From Sphingorhabdus sp. Alg231-15 (GTDB taxonomy: Bacteria; Pseudomonadota; Alphaproteobacteria; Sphingomonadales; Sphingomonadaceae): a DNA stretch of 64,000 nt. Numbering within the stretch: the stretch's first letter is position 1; every line of letters starts with the position of its first letter. This document shows positions 37,546 through 47,172 of this stretch, in pieces. The stretch lies in NCBI RefSeq assembly GCF_900149705.1, contig NZ_LT703001.1, positions 3,032,001 to 3,096,000 of the forward strand. The letters are read 5' to 3'. Under the pieces are notes generated by a model. It saw only the letters and a list, made by a program, of their open reading frames with translations, was not told the DNA's origin and did no database searches. A program made the translations under genes and the position numbers.

Positions 37546-37578
37546 ATACCCTCATCTATTGGCCCACTTTTTTTGTTT

Positions 37579-38079
37579 TTACAGGCGACCAAAGGCGGGC
37601 GCATATTCTGCGCGTCCTGACTGCGGCTTTTGGGCCGTCTCGTCAAGCCAGAGTGCTTGAAAATACGGCCCGGCAAAGGGGGAGGTAAATGGCTCTGCAT
37701 CCTCGACGGAAAAGCCAAATCGCGAATAATAGTGCGGGTTACCAAGCAATATGATCAATTGCCAGTCCTGCGCTTTTGCCCAATTGATGGCAGCGCGAAC
37801 AAGTTGTGATCCGATGCCGTCATGCTGGCGCTTTGGTGTTACAGCAACCGGCCCAAGGCCCAATGCCTTGACAGGTCGATCGTCGGCTGTGACATCCATC
37901 GGACTTAGCGCGATATGGCCGATAATCTTCTCATTTTCCTCGGCAACATGGGAAAAGAGCAAATCGCCATCACCGCGTAGCATATCAACGAGCCGCGCTT
38001 CGGCATCTGTTGCAAATGCCGCCGCGTTTACAGCAAAGATGGGTTTTTCATCACCAGACTGCTCGGGTCGTAAAAGCAT
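37579..38079 (-). CDS. GNAT-family N-acetyltransferase
   Basis: 166 residues (YhbS-like). GNAT motif A is GLGPVAVTPKRQHDGIGSQLV with the acetyl-CoA binding Q/R-x-x-G-x-G/A pattern; LLGNPHYYSRFGFSVED is a further hallmark of the YhbS branch. Its ATG overlaps the fabI stop codon by one base (TTAATG on the minus strand), so translation is probably coupled to fabI. Confidence 0.9.
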   Translation of the reverse strand: MLLRPEQSGDEKPIFAVNAAAFATDAEARLVDMLRGDGDLLFSHVAEENEKIIGHIALSPMDVTADDRPVKALGLGPVAVTPKRQHDGIGSQLVRAAINWAKAQDWQLIILLGNPHYYSRFGFSVEDAEPFTSPFAGPYFQALWLDETAQKPQSGRAEYAPAFGRL

Positions 38080-38882
38080 TAATCCAGCGCGATATCGGGC
38101 GCATCTTCCTGCTTCATGCCGATCGTGTGATAGCCCGCGTCAACATGATGCGTCTCACCGGTCACTCCGGATGATAGATCCGATAGGAAATAGAGCGCAG
38201 ACGACCCGACATCATCAATGGTGACATTGCGGCGCATAGGCGCGTTCAGTTCATTCCATTTCAGGATATAACGGAAATCCCCAATGCCAGAGGCCGCCAG
38301 GGTTTTGATTGGCCCGGCAGAAATGGCATTCACTCTGATGCCATCCGGTCCTACGTCATTCGCCAGATATTTAACCGACGTCTCCAGTGCAGCCTTGGCA
38401 ACGCCCATCACGTTATAATGCGGAATGACCTTTTCCGCCCCGTAATAGGATAAAGTCAACATCGATCCACCGGGATTCATCATTGCTGCGGCCCGTTTGG
38501 CCACCGCAGTAAAGCTATAGACGCTGATGTTCATTGTCATGAGGAAATCATCGAGCGTCACATCAAAATATTTACCGCGCAGGGCTTCCTTGTTGGTGAA
38601 CCCGATTGCGTGAACGACAAAGTCAATCGTCGGCCATTTTTCGGCAAGCTCGGCAAATGTCTTATCCAGTTGATCCATGTCAGAGACGTCACAATCCAAT
38701 AGGAAATCACAGCCCAGTTCTTCGGCCAGTGGTTTGACACGCTTGGCCATGACTTCGCCTTGATAGCTAATCGCCAGCTCGGCGCCTGCCTCCGAAAGCT
38801 GTTTTGCAATGCCCCATGCCAGCGACTTGTTGTTCGCCAGACCCATGATCAGGCCGCGTTTGCCCTTCATCAGTTCATTCAT
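38079..38882 (-). CDS. fabI: Enoyl-ACP reductase
   Basis: 267 residues, SDR fold. NADH-dependent last step of fatty acid elongation and the target of triclosan-type inhibitors. N-terminal KRGLIMGLANNKSLAWGIAK binds NAD; the FabI-type catalytic pair is Y-x6-K in YNVMGVAK, with an upstream Tyr in SYYGAEK. GNAT gene overlaps its 3' end. Confidence 0.95.
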   Translation of the reverse strand: MNELMKGKRGLIMGLANNKSLAWGIAKQLSEAGAELAISYQGEVMAKRVKPLAEELGCDFLLDCDVSDMDQLDKTFAELAEKWPTIDFVVHAIGFTNKEALRGKYFDVTLDDFLMTMNISVYSFTAVAKRAAAMMNPGGSMLTLSYYGAEKVIPHYNVMGVAKAALETSVKYLANDVGPDGIRVNAISAGPIKTLAASGIGDFRYILKWNELNAPMRRNVTIDDVGSSALYFLSDLSSGVTGETHHVDAGYHTIGMKQEDAPDIALD

Positions 38883-38962
38883 TGCCAGTCCTTTTCACAT
38901 GTAAAATTCGGTTTTCAATAGCCTGCATGCCGCTGATATTCCAGAAAATCATGCTTTGCCGT

Positions 38963-39907
38963 TCATGATTCCGGTTCTTCGTTCTGCGGCCGGTCGGCCA
39001 GCGCAGCATTGAGTTCGGATCCAATCACCATACCAAGCCCGATGAGATAGAAAAAAATCAAGGTGATCATGACACCAGCAAGGCTGCCATAAGTGAGTTG
39101 GTAATTAGCGGCATATTTCAGAAAAAGCGGCAGGAAACCAGTTATGAGAAGCCACCAGCCGCTAATGAACACGGCCCCCGGCCATTTGGGAAAGGCGCGC
39201 GACCGATATTGGCGGGGTGTCAGCAGCCGGAACAGCAGATAAAGTGTGATGAAAAGGATCAAGAAGGGCAGTGCGCTGGATAAAGAGAACCACGTTGTGC
39301 TGTCCGCCAGATCTGGGAAATATCCGCCAAGAAACTCGCTGATCCCGGCCACGACAAATTGTGCACTGAGTGCCAGCATCGCGAAAAATACGGACAGGAT
39401 GATCAGGCTGATTGAAGTCAGGCGATATTCCCAAAAGGCCCGCTGCGCTGTCACACCGTAAGCGCGGTGCAATATTTCGCGGATGGTTTCGATCAGGCTG
39501 GCCGTGGTCCACAAACCAACCGCGGCGCTGAACCACAATAGCGGCCCGGTTCGCGCGCCCATCGCATCCTGGATCGGATCATGCAACGCGCTGGCAACAG
39601 TAGGTGGAACGGTTCGCAGAAATGCTTCAACAAAGTCCACGCCGATGGCTGTTTGTCCGATGCTCCCAGCAATGGCGGCGGCAACAATGAAAAAGGAAAA
39701 GACCGCCAATAGTGCGAGATAGGCAAAATTTCCGGCAAAAGTGAAGCCGTCTGTATAGACGCCCACAGCGGTGCGCTCGACGACGGAAATAATCCGTCGC
39801 GGCAAATGGCCTTCGGCCAATGTCCTGGCCGCTCGTTCGCTCTTCCGCCCCGGCCGCAACGGTTCTTCGCGGCGGGCTTCGGGGGAAAGAGGTGAGGAAT
39901 CAGACAT
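38963..39907 (-). CDS. YihY/BrkB family membrane protein
   Basis: 314 residues with six transmembrane segments and a charged, Arg-rich N-terminus. Segments FYLIGLGMVIGSELNAA and the YGSLAGVMITLIFFYL stretch are typical of YihY (formerly called ribonuclease BN, wrongly). The function is unknown; a transport role is proposed for the family. Confidence 0.9.
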   Translation of the reverse strand: MSDSSPLSPEARREEPLRPGRKSERAARTLAEGHLPRRIISVVERTAVGVYTDGFTFAGNFAYLALLAVFSFFIVAAAIAGSIGQTAIGVDFVEAFLRTVPPTVASALHDPIQDAMGARTGPLLWFSAAVGLWTTASLIETIREILHRAYGVTAQRAFWEYRLTSISLIILSVFFAMLALSAQFVVAGISEFLGGYFPDLADSTTWFSLSSALPFLILFITLYLLFRLLTPRQYRSRAFPKWPGAVFISGWWLLITGFLPLFLKYAANYQLTYGSLAGVMITLIFFYLIGLGMVIGSELNAALADRPQNEEPES

Positions 39908-39925
39908 GAATGATGTTAATCAAGA

Positions 39926-40855
39926 TCAAACGCCCATATCAGCACGGGGGTTTTCGCCATTATCCCAGTTTTCGACAAACTCGGCGAGCTTATTATTATC
40001 CTTGGGCAGTGTGATCATCAAGGTCACCAAATGATCGCCACGTCCGCCAGATTTCTTGTGAAAACCTTTGTTCTTGAGGCGTAGTGTTTTGCCGGAATCG
40101 GACCCGGCAGGGATCGAAAGCATGACCGGGCCATCCACGGTGGGAACCTTGATCTTGGCGCCTTCGACGGCTTCTTTCAGACTTATGGGCAGCTCCAAGG
40201 TCACATTATCACCATCTCGCTCGTAAAAGGGGTGGTCATTGATGTGGATGGTGACAAGCGCATCGCCGTTGCCTCCGGGCCCTTGCCGCCCTTTGCCACC
40301 AAGCCGCATTTGCGTGCCTTCTTCGACGCCCTTGGGCAAGCTCAGGTCAATAGTTTTGCCATCTTCCAAGGTGATCCGCTGTTTTTCCAACGTCGCGGCA
40401 GCGATGAATTCAACCTTCAAGCGATAGGAGACATTGGCGCCTTTTGGGGGAGGGGCGCTGCGCTGGCGCGAACCAAATGGCCCCGAACTGCGGCCGCCAC
40501 CGCCACCGCCACCGAATAGCCCCTCAAAAATATCGCCGAAATCGGTGCCGCTATTGCCAAAATCAAATTGCTGGCCACCACCGCCGCGTGAATAGGCTCC
40601 GCCCGGCCCGCCGCCAAACCCAAATCCCGCTGGATTGCCTTCAGCATCAATTTCGCCGCGATCAAACTGTGCACGTTTGTCCTTGTCGAGCAGCAGATCA
40701 TAAGCCTTGGTGACGTCCGAAAAACGTTCCGTCGCCTTGGGATTGTCCTTGTTGCGATCAGGATGCAGTTCCTTCGCCAGCTTGCGATAGGCGCTTTTAA
40801 TCTCCTTCTCGCTGGCGCCCTTGGCCACGCCCAATGCCTGATACGGATCTACCAT
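39926..40855 (-). CDS. DnaJ C-terminal domain co-chaperone (CbpA-like)
   Basis: 309 residues: J domain (1-70) with the HPD motif at residues 31-33, a Gly/Phe/Ser-rich linker (about 75-135), and the two beta-domains for substrate binding. No zinc-finger cysteines, so it is a class B (CbpA-like) partner of DnaK and not DnaJ itself. 18 bases upstream of the YihY gene, possibly one transcript. Confidence 0.92.
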   Translation of the reverse strand: MVDPYQALGVAKGASEKEIKSAYRKLAKELHPDRNKDNPKATERFSDVTKAYDLLLDKDKRAQFDRGEIDAEGNPAGFGFGGGPGGAYSRGGGGQQFDFGNSGTDFGDIFEGLFGGGGGGGRSSGPFGSRQRSAPPPKGANVSYRLKVEFIAAATLEKQRITLEDGKTIDLSLPKGVEEGTQMRLGGKGRQGPGGNGDALVTIHINDHPFYERDGDNVTLELPISLKEAVEGAKIKVPTVDGPVMLSIPAGSDSGKTLRLKNKGFHKKSGGRGDHLVTLMITLPKDNNKLAEFVENWDNGENPRADMGV

Positions 40856-40925
40856 TACTCTACCTTTTCAATTCCTTATCTCTCTTAAGATTGGAACCTT
40901 GTGCTGCCAATTCAACTTTAGTGTC

Positions 40926-41387
40926 TTATTGAGGTACTACGGCATCCGCAACTCTATTGTGACGCGTAAAGCGCAGTAGCAAATAGAGGATCAGGCCCAA
41001 AGGCCCCAGCATCAACACAAAAAACAATATGGGGACCTGAATCCAGCGAGCAAATCCGTATTTATCCGCGTTGCGTGCGACCCACATGCCGACAAACAGG
41101 TCAAATGACAGATAGTGAATCCAGCCGACCACGGCACCGCCATCCGTGGCGAGTAGCGCCTTAACCCCAGCAAGGCTGCCAAAATCCGGTGTCCCACCAC
41201 CACTACCGCCATCGATCATGCCAGTTAATAGAGGTATGATGATGACGGCATAGGCAAGCGCCAACAACGACACCCCGCCATAGAAGACGCTGGTCATGAC
41301 GAAATCTCGACGCGGGGCCAGGGCCAGAATCAGCCACATCAGCAAAGCCCAATTGTTTGTGATGGTGAAAATCAGTTCCCAATTCAT
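40926..41387 (-). CDS. ABA4-like membrane protein (DUF4281)
   Basis: 153 residues from the ATG at 41387, which has GGGGGA 8 bases upstream; an in-frame start at 41420 is less likely. Four transmembrane helices, with the family segment WIHYLSFDLFVGMWVARNA. Related to plant ABA4 (neoxanthin step); the bacterial role is unknown. Confidence 0.85.
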   Translation of the reverse strand: MNWELIFTITNNWALLMWLILALAPRRDFVMTSVFYGGVSLLALAYAVIIIPLLTGMIDGGSGGGTPDFGSLAGVKALLATDGGAVVGWIHYLSFDLFVGMWVARNADKYGFARWIQVPILFFVLMLGPLGLILYLLLRFTRHNRVADAVVPQ

Positions 41388-41626
41388 AAAGTCTGTCCCC
41401 CTTCGTTCGATCGCGGTCAAGCTAGCATGAAAACCAGTCAGCGGCTATGCGCTCAGAATAGATCGGATCAAGTCGCTTAACAGCGAGGAAGCCGTCGCGT
41501 TTTCGCCAACCCATGATCTCGCTAGGCTGAGGGGACGTGGGAGATCGGTCATCGGTAGAAAAACCATCGCGGTGAGAAGGAAAAGCTCTCTTCCCCGCCA
41601 GCAATCTGGCTGATACAGCATCAATC

Positions 41627-42214
41627 ATGAAAGACCCGTTTGATATATTTGCCAGTTGGTTTGCCGAGGCCCGCGAAACTGAACTGAACGATTCCAATGC
41701 CATGACGATCGCGACGGCTGATGCCAGCGGTCAACCCGCAGCGCGAATGGTTTTGCTCAAGGGATATGATCGCGACGGTTTTATTTTTTATACCAACCAG
41801 CAAAGCCGGAAGGCCGCCGATATCAAGGCTAACCCAAGGGCGGCTATATTGTTCCACTGGAAAAGCGTGCGCCGACAGATCCGGATCGAAGGCAATTTGT
41901 CGACCGTTTCGGATACAATTGCCGATGCCTATTTTGCAACGCGGAGCCGCGACTCACAATTGGGTGCCTGGGCATCCGATCAATCGCAACCGCTCGATGC
42001 GCGTGAGACTTTCGAAGCGCGATTTGAGGAGATTAAGGCGCGGTTTGAAGATCAGGATGTCACACGCCCGCCGCATTGGTCTGGCTATCGCCTGACACCA
42101 TCGCGGTTTGAGTTCTGGCAAGATCGAGAACATCGGCTGCACGAACGGCGGATATTTGTTCGTGCCGATGATGATGCTAGCGAAATGTGGACGGAAGGAA
42201 TGCTCTACCCATGA
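41627..42214 (+). CDS. pdxH: Pyridoxamine 5'-phosphate oxidase
   Basis: 195 residues. FMN enzyme that makes PLP from PNP/PMP. Signatures RMVLLKGYDRDGFIFYTNQQSRKA, SQLGAWAS and the C-terminal DREHRLHERRIF. The stop TGA overlaps the next ATG (ATGA), so pdxH and the phzF-like gene form an operon. The gap 41388-41626 on its left is promoter-sized for two divergent genes; nothing specific seen. Confidence 0.95.
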   Translation: MKDPFDIFASWFAEARETELNDSNAMTIATADASGQPAARMVLLKGYDRDGFIFYTNQQSRKAADIKANPRAAILFHWKSVRRQIRIEGNLSTVSDTIADAYFATRSRDSQLGAWASDQSQPLDARETFEARFEEIKARFEDQDVTRPPHWSGYRLTPSRFEFWQDREHRLHERRIFVRADDDASEMWTEGMLYP

Positions 42215-43017
42215 CACAAGAAAACGGGATATTGCCTTATTATCATGTCGACGCCTTTGCGGATCGACCCTTTACCGGCAATCAGGCTGCAGTGATGCCG
42301 CTGGAACGCTGGCTTGATGATGATGTGCTGCAGGCCATCGGGGAAGAGAATAATTTTGCCGAAACCGCCTTTTATCTGCCCGATGCAACGGGACAGGCGG
42401 ATTACGAGCTGCGCTGGTTCACGCCGACGATAGAAATCGGTCTATGCGGCCACGCGACCCTGGCAAGCGGTCATATCATATTGACACAAGATCCAGAGAG
42501 GGACCGTGTGACTTTTCGTACGCGCACGGCCGGAGTGCTGACCATGATCCGCAACGGCGACGGCTATATGCTTGAGTTGCCGGCCTATCCGCCATCACCC
42601 AAGGAGCGATTGGATGTGGTCGAACTGGTTGGTGGAACACCGATAGATATGCAGTTTCATGAAGGGCGCTATAATGTCATCCGCTATCAAACCGCCGATG
42701 AGGTTCTGGCGTTGAAACCGGATTTGAAGGCTCTGGCAGCGTTTGGCAACGAGCAGTTTATCTGCACAGCCCCCGGTAAAGATACAGATGCCTTGAGCCG
42801 AGTCTTCGTACCCGGCGGCGGCGTGGATGAAGATAGTGTCACTGGTTCAGCTCATGCTGTTCTGACGCCGTACTGGGCGAAAATATTGGGCAGAGACAGC
42901 TTTACCGCCTATCAGGCCAGTGGCCGTGGCGGCTATGTGCAATGCCGTCTGGATGGCGAAAAGGCCTGGCTTGGCGGCAATTGCGTGACCGTTGTTGAGG
43001 GTCAGTTTCGGTTATAA
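42211..43017 (+). CDS. PhzF family isomerase/epimerase-like protein
   Basis: 268 residues from the ATG at 42211, overlapping the pdxH stop. PhzF fold: YYHVDAFADRPFTGNQAAV at the N-terminus with the catalytic Glu of NNFAETAFYLP, GLCGHATLASGH and the C-terminal EDSVTGSAHAVLTPYW repeat of the same motif. Family enzymes isomerise aromatic or amino-acid-like substrates; the substrate is unknown. Coupling to pdxH may be incidental. Confidence 0.92.
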   Translation: MTQENGILPYYHVDAFADRPFTGNQAAVMPLERWLDDDVLQAIGEENNFAETAFYLPDATGQADYELRWFTPTIEIGLCGHATLASGHIILTQDPERDRVTFRTRTAGVLTMIRNGDGYMLELPAYPPSPKERLDVVELVGGTPIDMQFHEGRYNVIRYQTADEVLALKPDLKALAAFGNEQFICTAPGKDTDALSRVFVPGGGVDEDSVTGSAHAVLTPYWAKILGRDSFTAYQASGRGGYVQCRLDGEKAWLGGNCVTVVEGQFRL

Positions 43018-43048
43018 ATCGCTGCGAGTATCGGGCTCGTAAACAGGT

Positions 43049-44191
43049 TTATTTACTGGTCGGGAACAGTGATACAATCCGTCCGATCTGGTCGCTCATC
43101 GGGCGCAGCACGTCGTCTTGCGTTTTGCCCAGCCGGACAATTGTCAGCTTCTGGTCTGGCGAAACCACAATCTGCTGACCGAGATGGCCCAGCGCGCCAA
43201 AGACCGTATCGGATGCCATGTCCGGGAATAACACTTGATTGCGACCTTCCGGGCGCTTCTTGTTCAGCCATATATGTCCGCCATAGGCCGGATCATTGGC
43301 TGACGATGTCCGCATGAACTGGACCCAGCTGACCGGCAGATGCTGGGCACCTTTGCGGGCGCCATTGTTGCGCAGGAATTCTCCAAACTTCGCATAATCG
43401 CGTGCAGTCGCCTGAATGATGCTACCGCCCAGAAAAGTACCATTGGCATCGAACTCAAAATAGGTGCCGTCCATGCCCAGCGGTTCGAGTAAACGACCGC
43501 GTATGAACCGCATGGCCGTATCCCGTCGCACCTTGGGATCTTCGCTTTTGGTCAATGTACGGGTGATGATATCCGCTAAAATGATGCTGGTCGCCGTGCT
43601 ATATTCAAATTTCTCACCGGGCTCAGCCTCCATCGGACGCGCTTCGGCATAGGCCGCCGTATCGCCGGATCCGTCGAGGAAAAGCATGCGATTGGTGTCG
43701 GCTTCGTAGACGGTCTTGCCATTTTCTTCAGGGACCTCGGTATGGTCGAGACCGGATGACATGTGGATCAGCTGGCGCAGCGTTATGTCGCCCCGCGGGT
43801 CGCCAGGCCGTTGCCAGGCCGGGACAGGGGCGGGGTCATCGAGCACCAGCCGACCATCGGCAACAAGAAAGCCAACCAGCGCGCCGGTAAAGGACTTCGC
43901 CATTGACCAGCTGATAAAGCGGGTGTCCTCGTCATAACCTTCACCATAGCGCTCGGCGATGATCTCACCGCGGTGCATGATCAAAACCGCTCGGGTTTCG
44001 GACATTGCGGGATCTTCGAACAACGGAGAAATGGCAGTGTCCAATCGTGCTTTTTCGATTGGACTAGAGTCCGCTATATAAGCCAGTTCTTCGGCCGTTT
44101 TTTTGAGAGGCGCGGCAGGTTCATCACTGGCTCCGCAACTGGAGAGTGAAAAGGCGAACGCGGACAGGGTGGCGATTTTAATCTTGTGCAT
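43049..44191 (-). CDS. Serine hydrolase of the class C beta-lactamase fold
   Basis: 380 residues. Lipoprotein signal (lipobox LSSC) and an SxxK active site (SMAK in FISWSMAKSFTG, about residue 105); a likely second-motif Tyr lies in FEYSTATSIILAD. ERYGEGYDEDTRF upstream of the SxxK is typical of a branch of esterase/6-aminohexanoate-dimer-hydrolase-like enzymes. ATGs at 44191, 44197 and 44209 are possible; 44191 gives the cleanest signal peptide. It is divergent from the small gene at 44221, which looks like a module usually fused to this family. Confidence 0.85.
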   Translation of the reverse strand: MHKIKIATLSAFAFSLSSCGASDEPAAPLKKTAEELAYIADSSPIEKARLDTAISPLFEDPAMSETRAVLIMHRGEIIAERYGEGYDEDTRFISWSMAKSFTGALVGFLVADGRLVLDDPAPVPAWQRPGDPRGDITLRQLIHMSSGLDHTEVPEENGKTVYEADTNRMLFLDGSGDTAAYAEARPMEAEPGEKFEYSTATSIILADIITRTLTKSEDPKVRRDTAMRFIRGRLLEPLGMDGTYFEFDANGTFLGGSIIQATARDYAKFGEFLRNNGARKGAQHLPVSWVQFMRTSSANDPAYGGHIWLNKKRPEGRNQVLFPDMASDTVFGALGHLGQQIVVSPDQKLTIVRLGKTQDDVLRPMSDQIGRIVSLFPTSK

Positions 44192-44220
44192 CAACATCGG
44201 TTGCACCAATAGAGGCCATT

Positions 44221-44583
44221 ATGGCAACCGAAAAGAATGTTTCCCAGACCCAAAGTCGCAAAGGCCGTATAGCTCTATACATCTTGGTCCTATTTGTCCT
44301 GATATTGGCCGCGGTCTTCGCTTATAACTACACCTTTATCAAAGGGCAGTTGGGCATTGGTACCGCTTATGGCGCGCGCGTTGCCTGTTCCTGCCACTAT
44401 GTCGGCGGTCGGGATTTGGCAGACTGTGAAAAGGATTTCGAGCCCGGAATGGAAGTAATCGGCCTGTCACAGGACGACAAGAAGCGCCGTGTAACAGCAT
44501 CGGTTCCGCTATTGGCATCCGCGACCGCAGAATTTCGTGAAGGTTGGGGTTGTGTGATCCTGACTGAGGGCCAGGCCAACTAA
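44221..44583 (+). CDS. Small membrane-anchored Cys-containing protein, serine-hydrolase N-module-like
   Basis: 120 residues. One transmembrane helix (about 18-40), then ARVACSCHYVGGRDLADC and a C-terminal RVTASVPLLASATAEFREGW followed by GCVI. From memory this order (CS-x-x-(F/Y)V-x-GR ... VTAS ... GxGC) matches the N-terminal part of many SxxK serine hydrolases annotated beside genes such as 43049. Here it is a separate gene, divergent by 29 bases. Function unknown; a periplasmic domain partnering the hydrolase is inferred. Confidence 0.6.
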   Translation: MATEKNVSQTQSRKGRIALYILVLFVLILAAVFAYNYTFIKGQLGIGTAYGARVACSCHYVGGRDLADCEKDFEPGMEVIGLSQDDKKRRVTASVPLLASATAEFREGWGCVILTEGQAN

Positions 44584-44589
44584 GCCAAA

Positions 44590-45723
44590 TCAGGCCGTAG
44601 CTGCCGCCAGCCACTGCTGCGACACTGCTCCGGTTTTTTCGATCCAGCCGCCACCGAGAACACGATCCTTGTGGTAGAAGACGGCTGCCTGACCAGGGGA
44701 TACGCCATATTCCGGATTGTGGAATTGTAGCTTGTCGCCTTCAAGACGGGCATGCGTCGGTTTGGCCATAGAGCGGACTTTCACTTGCATCGGTCCTTCG
44801 AAATCACCGCCAATCCAGTTAATGTCCCGCAGCGTCGCTGAAGCCACGGCCAGTGCCTGCCTCGGTCCGACAAAGACACGTTTTGTCTCTGGTTCCAAGC
44901 GGATTACGTAAAGGGGCTCGGCCTGTCCGCCGATCTCCAATCCCTTGCGCTGGCCGACGGTATAGTGGATCAGTCCCTTGTGCCGACCCATTACGGTTCC
45001 GTCGATATGCACAATCTCGCCATCATCATCGGCTTCGGGCCGCAGTTTGCGGACGACTTTCGCATAATCTCCATCGGGCACGAAGCAGATATCCTGGCTA
45101 TCCGGTTTGAAGGCAACCGTAAGTCCCATTTCTTTCGCAATCTCACGCACCTGGTCCTTTGGCATATCGCCGAGCGGGAAGCGCAGATAGTCGAGTTGAT
45201 CCTGGGTCGTCGCAAACAGGAAATAGCTCTGGTCGCGTGCTGGATCCATGGCGCGGTGTAGTTCAGAGCCATTGTCACCCATGACGCGCCTAACATAATG
45301 TCCTGTGGCCAGACAGTCGGCGCCCAGCTCGCGGGACAGGTTGAGCAGATCAGTGAATTTAACGCCCATATTACACTGAACACAGGGAATCGGTGTCCGG
45401 CCGGCCATATACTCATCGGCAAAAACATCCATAACCGATTCCTGAAAGCGGCTGGCATGATCAAAGACATAGTGAGCAATGCCAAGCTTTTCGGCGACCG
45501 CCCGAGCATCACGGATGTCCTGGCCCGCACAGCAGCTGCCAGCGCGGCCGACGGCTTCGCCATGATCATAGAGCTGCAAGGTAATGCCAATGGTCTCTGC
45601 ACCGGTGCGCGAGGCCAAAGCCGCGACGACGCTGGAATCGACACCACCAGACATGGCCACGACGATGCGTTTGCCGGTCAGATCGTCGCCGAGCTGAAAT
45701 TCACTATTGATTCGGTCAGTCAT
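44590..45723 (-). CDS. mnmA: tRNA-specific 2-thiouridylase
   Basis: 377 residues. Thiolates U34 of tRNA-Lys, -Glu and -Gln. The PP-loop SGGVDSS (25-31), the catalytic cysteines in [11 protein letters not shown] and [11 protein letters not shown], and the [17 protein letters not shown] and C-terminal beta-barrel motifs are all present. Convergent with the small gene at 44221 with a 6-base gap. The 200 bases between its start and the next gene show no clear signals. Confidence 0.96.
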   Translation of the reverse strand: MTDRINSEFQLGDDLTGKRIVVAMSGGVDSSVVAALASRTGAETIGITLQLYDHGEAVGRAGSCCAGQDIRDARAVAEKLGIAHYVFDHASRFQESVMDVFADEYMAGRTPIPCVQCNMGVKFTDLLNLSRELGADCLATGHYVRRVMGDNGSELHRAMDPARDQSYFLFATTQDQLDYLRFPLGDMPKDQVREIAKEMGLTVAFKPDSQDICFVPDGDYAKVVRKLRPEADDDGEIVHIDGTVMGRHKGLIHYTVGQRKGLEIGGQAEPLYVIRLEPETKRVFVGPRQALAVASATLRDINWIGGDFEGPMQVKVRSMAKPTHARLEGDKLQFHNPEYGVSPGQAAVFYHKDRVLGGGWIEKTGAVSQQWLAAATA

Positions 45724-45922
45724 AATGTCACGTCCCTTAACGATGAACCGGGTAAAGCGCCAGTTTTGCAGAAATACTGAGCGGAAACCCGGCGTTCCGT
45801 CCTGCTTTGGTTCATATTGGGACGAAAATGCGGATTGGAAGGAAGGTTTGCTTAACCAGTCCTAAGACCGCGTGAACGCCGCCTTTACGGATGTTTATAT
45901 CTTCGTTGCTAGAAGCCTGTTT

Positions 45923-46258
45923 ATGGAAATGAACTTCCCTCATAAGAATCTGGCTCAGACCAGTGCCGAAACGGATGCACCAGCAGGCAGCGCGCATGAT
46001 GCGCTGATTGCGCATGCGATCGCACGCCAGACTCTGTCCCCCTCGGCCCGCGCATATATTGCACGGCGCAGTGGATTGGCTGTCCAGCCGATGCACAACA
46101 GTAAGGGATTGATGGAAGATCGGATCAAGTTTTTTGCAGGGGAGCGTCCACAAAAGAGCCCCTTTGCAAAAAGCGCACGCATTTTTGAGAAAGGCCATTT
46201 CCGGCCCGATCTATTGCGTGACGAAGCATCAGGTAAGGCAGCGCAAAAGAAAATATGA
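45923..46258 (+). CDS. Hypothetical protein
   Basis: 111 residues from the ATG at 45923 (a GTG at 45872 would add 17 residues). Soluble and basic, with a helical segment DALIAHAIARQTLSPSARAY and the sequence ARRSGLAVQP. I recognise no family. It precedes the SciP-like gene on the same strand by 108 bases; whether they are co-transcribed is not clear. The antisense ORF of similar length overlaps it and looks like a shadow. Confidence 0.5.
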   Translation: MEMNFPHKNLAQTSAETDAPAGSAHDALIAHAIARQTLSPSARAYIARRSGLAVQPMHNSKGLMEDRIKFFAGERPQKSPFAKSARIFEKGHFRPDLLRDEASGKAAQKKI

Positions 46259-46366
46259 ACGCGTTCTTTACCTTGGTGATTTAGTAGTTTGAAAAACTCT
46301 ATGTCTAAAGATGTAACAAGATTTGGATTTAGAGTGAAATGCCGCAAGGCGTATATTGAGGGTAGT

Positions 46367-46666
46367 ATGATCGAGAACCAAACAATTAAACCAGCGCAAG
46401 TCGTCGGCCCATTGGGCGAACCTTTGACTATCGCTGATTTGCCAGCTCCAGGCACGACACGCTGGGTTGTTCGACGCAAAGCAGAGGTTGTAGCCGCGGT
46501 AAATGGCGGTTTGCTGACTGTCGATGAAGTTTGTGATCGGTACAGTCTGTCATTGGAAGAATTCGCGTCGTGGCAGCGGGCGGTAGACCGGTCCGGAATG
46601 CCAGGCCTGCGGGTTACGCGGATTCAGCATTATCGGGATCTTTATGAGCGTCAGCAGAAATATTGA
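46367..46666 (+). CDS. sciP: CtrA inhibitor SciP-like protein (DUF1153)
   Basis: 99 residues from the ATG at 46367 (GAGGG just upstream). The conserved core is VVGPLGEPLTIADLPAPGTTRWVVRRKAEVVAAV, then LLTVDEVCDRYSLSLEEFASWQ. In Caulobacter SciP binds CtrA and blocks CtrA-dependent transcription in early S phase; a cell-cycle role is inferred. The DNA-binding-like helix-turn-helix lies at about residues 45-75. It ends at a strong terminator. Confidence 0.88.
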   Translation: MIENQTIKPAQVVGPLGEPLTIADLPAPGTTRWVVRRKAEVVAAVNGGLLTVDEVCDRYSLSLEEFASWQRAVDRSGMPGLRVTRIQHYRDLYERQQKY

Positions 46667-46728
46667 TCGGCCCAGTGCCGCGATCTGACGGCTGTCGCCG
46701 TTGGATTAATCATCACTGTTAACGGCAT

Positions 46729-46766
46729 AAAGGCCTCGGATGTTCTCATCCGGGGCCTTTGTTTTT
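46729..46766 (+). terminator. Terminator after sciP
   Basis: AAAGGCCTCGGATG (46729-46742) pairs with CATCCGGGGCCTTT (46747-46760) apart from one T-G mismatch, then GTTTTT. Confidence 0.9.
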
Positions 46767-46863
46767 GCATTTTTCTGACTATTTTCTGGTTTCGTTCGCG
46801 CATTCGTATAATATCGCCTGATCGTCCCAAAAAACAGGGGCTGTAAATCGGTCAGGAGGGAAT

Positions 46864-47139
46864 ATGATTAACTTTATAATCGCACTTGTCATGGGTGGTG
46901 TCATTGGCTGGCTGGCAAGCATGGTTATGGGCCGCGATGCTTCGATGGGAATATTCTGGAATGTCGTCGTAGGTTGTGTCGGATCGATGCTGGGAGGCTG
47001 GTTATTCAGCTTTTTCACCGGCGGTACACAAAATTTACGGGAAGCCCCGTTTAGCCCGATGACATTGCTTGTCGCATTTGGCGGTGCAGTGGTTCTGCTA
47101 GGGATCGTCAATTTAATAAAACGCGGTCGCGTCCGTTAA
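46864..47139 (+). CDS. GlsB/YeaQ/YmgE stress-response membrane protein
   Basis: 91 residues, three transmembrane helices, rich in Gly: ALVMGGVIGWLASMVMGRD and the central WNVVVGCVGSMLGGWLF are the signature of the transglycosylase-associated (YeaQ) family. Function unclear; often stress-induced. AGGAGGGAATATG start has an excellent ribosome-binding site. Confidence 0.9.
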   Translation: MINFIIALVMGGVIGWLASMVMGRDASMGIFWNVVVGCVGSMLGGWLFSFFTGGTQNLREAPFSPMTLLVAFGGAVVLLGIVNLIKRGRVR

Positions 47140-47172
47140 ACAGACCAAAGCAACCCAGCAAATCAATATGTG

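Noticed and set aside
45812-46479. Minus-strand ORFs opposite the hypothetical gene at 45923
   Set aside because: Composition is rich in Cys, Arg and Trp, there is no ribosome-binding site, and the plus-strand frame fits the operon direction better.
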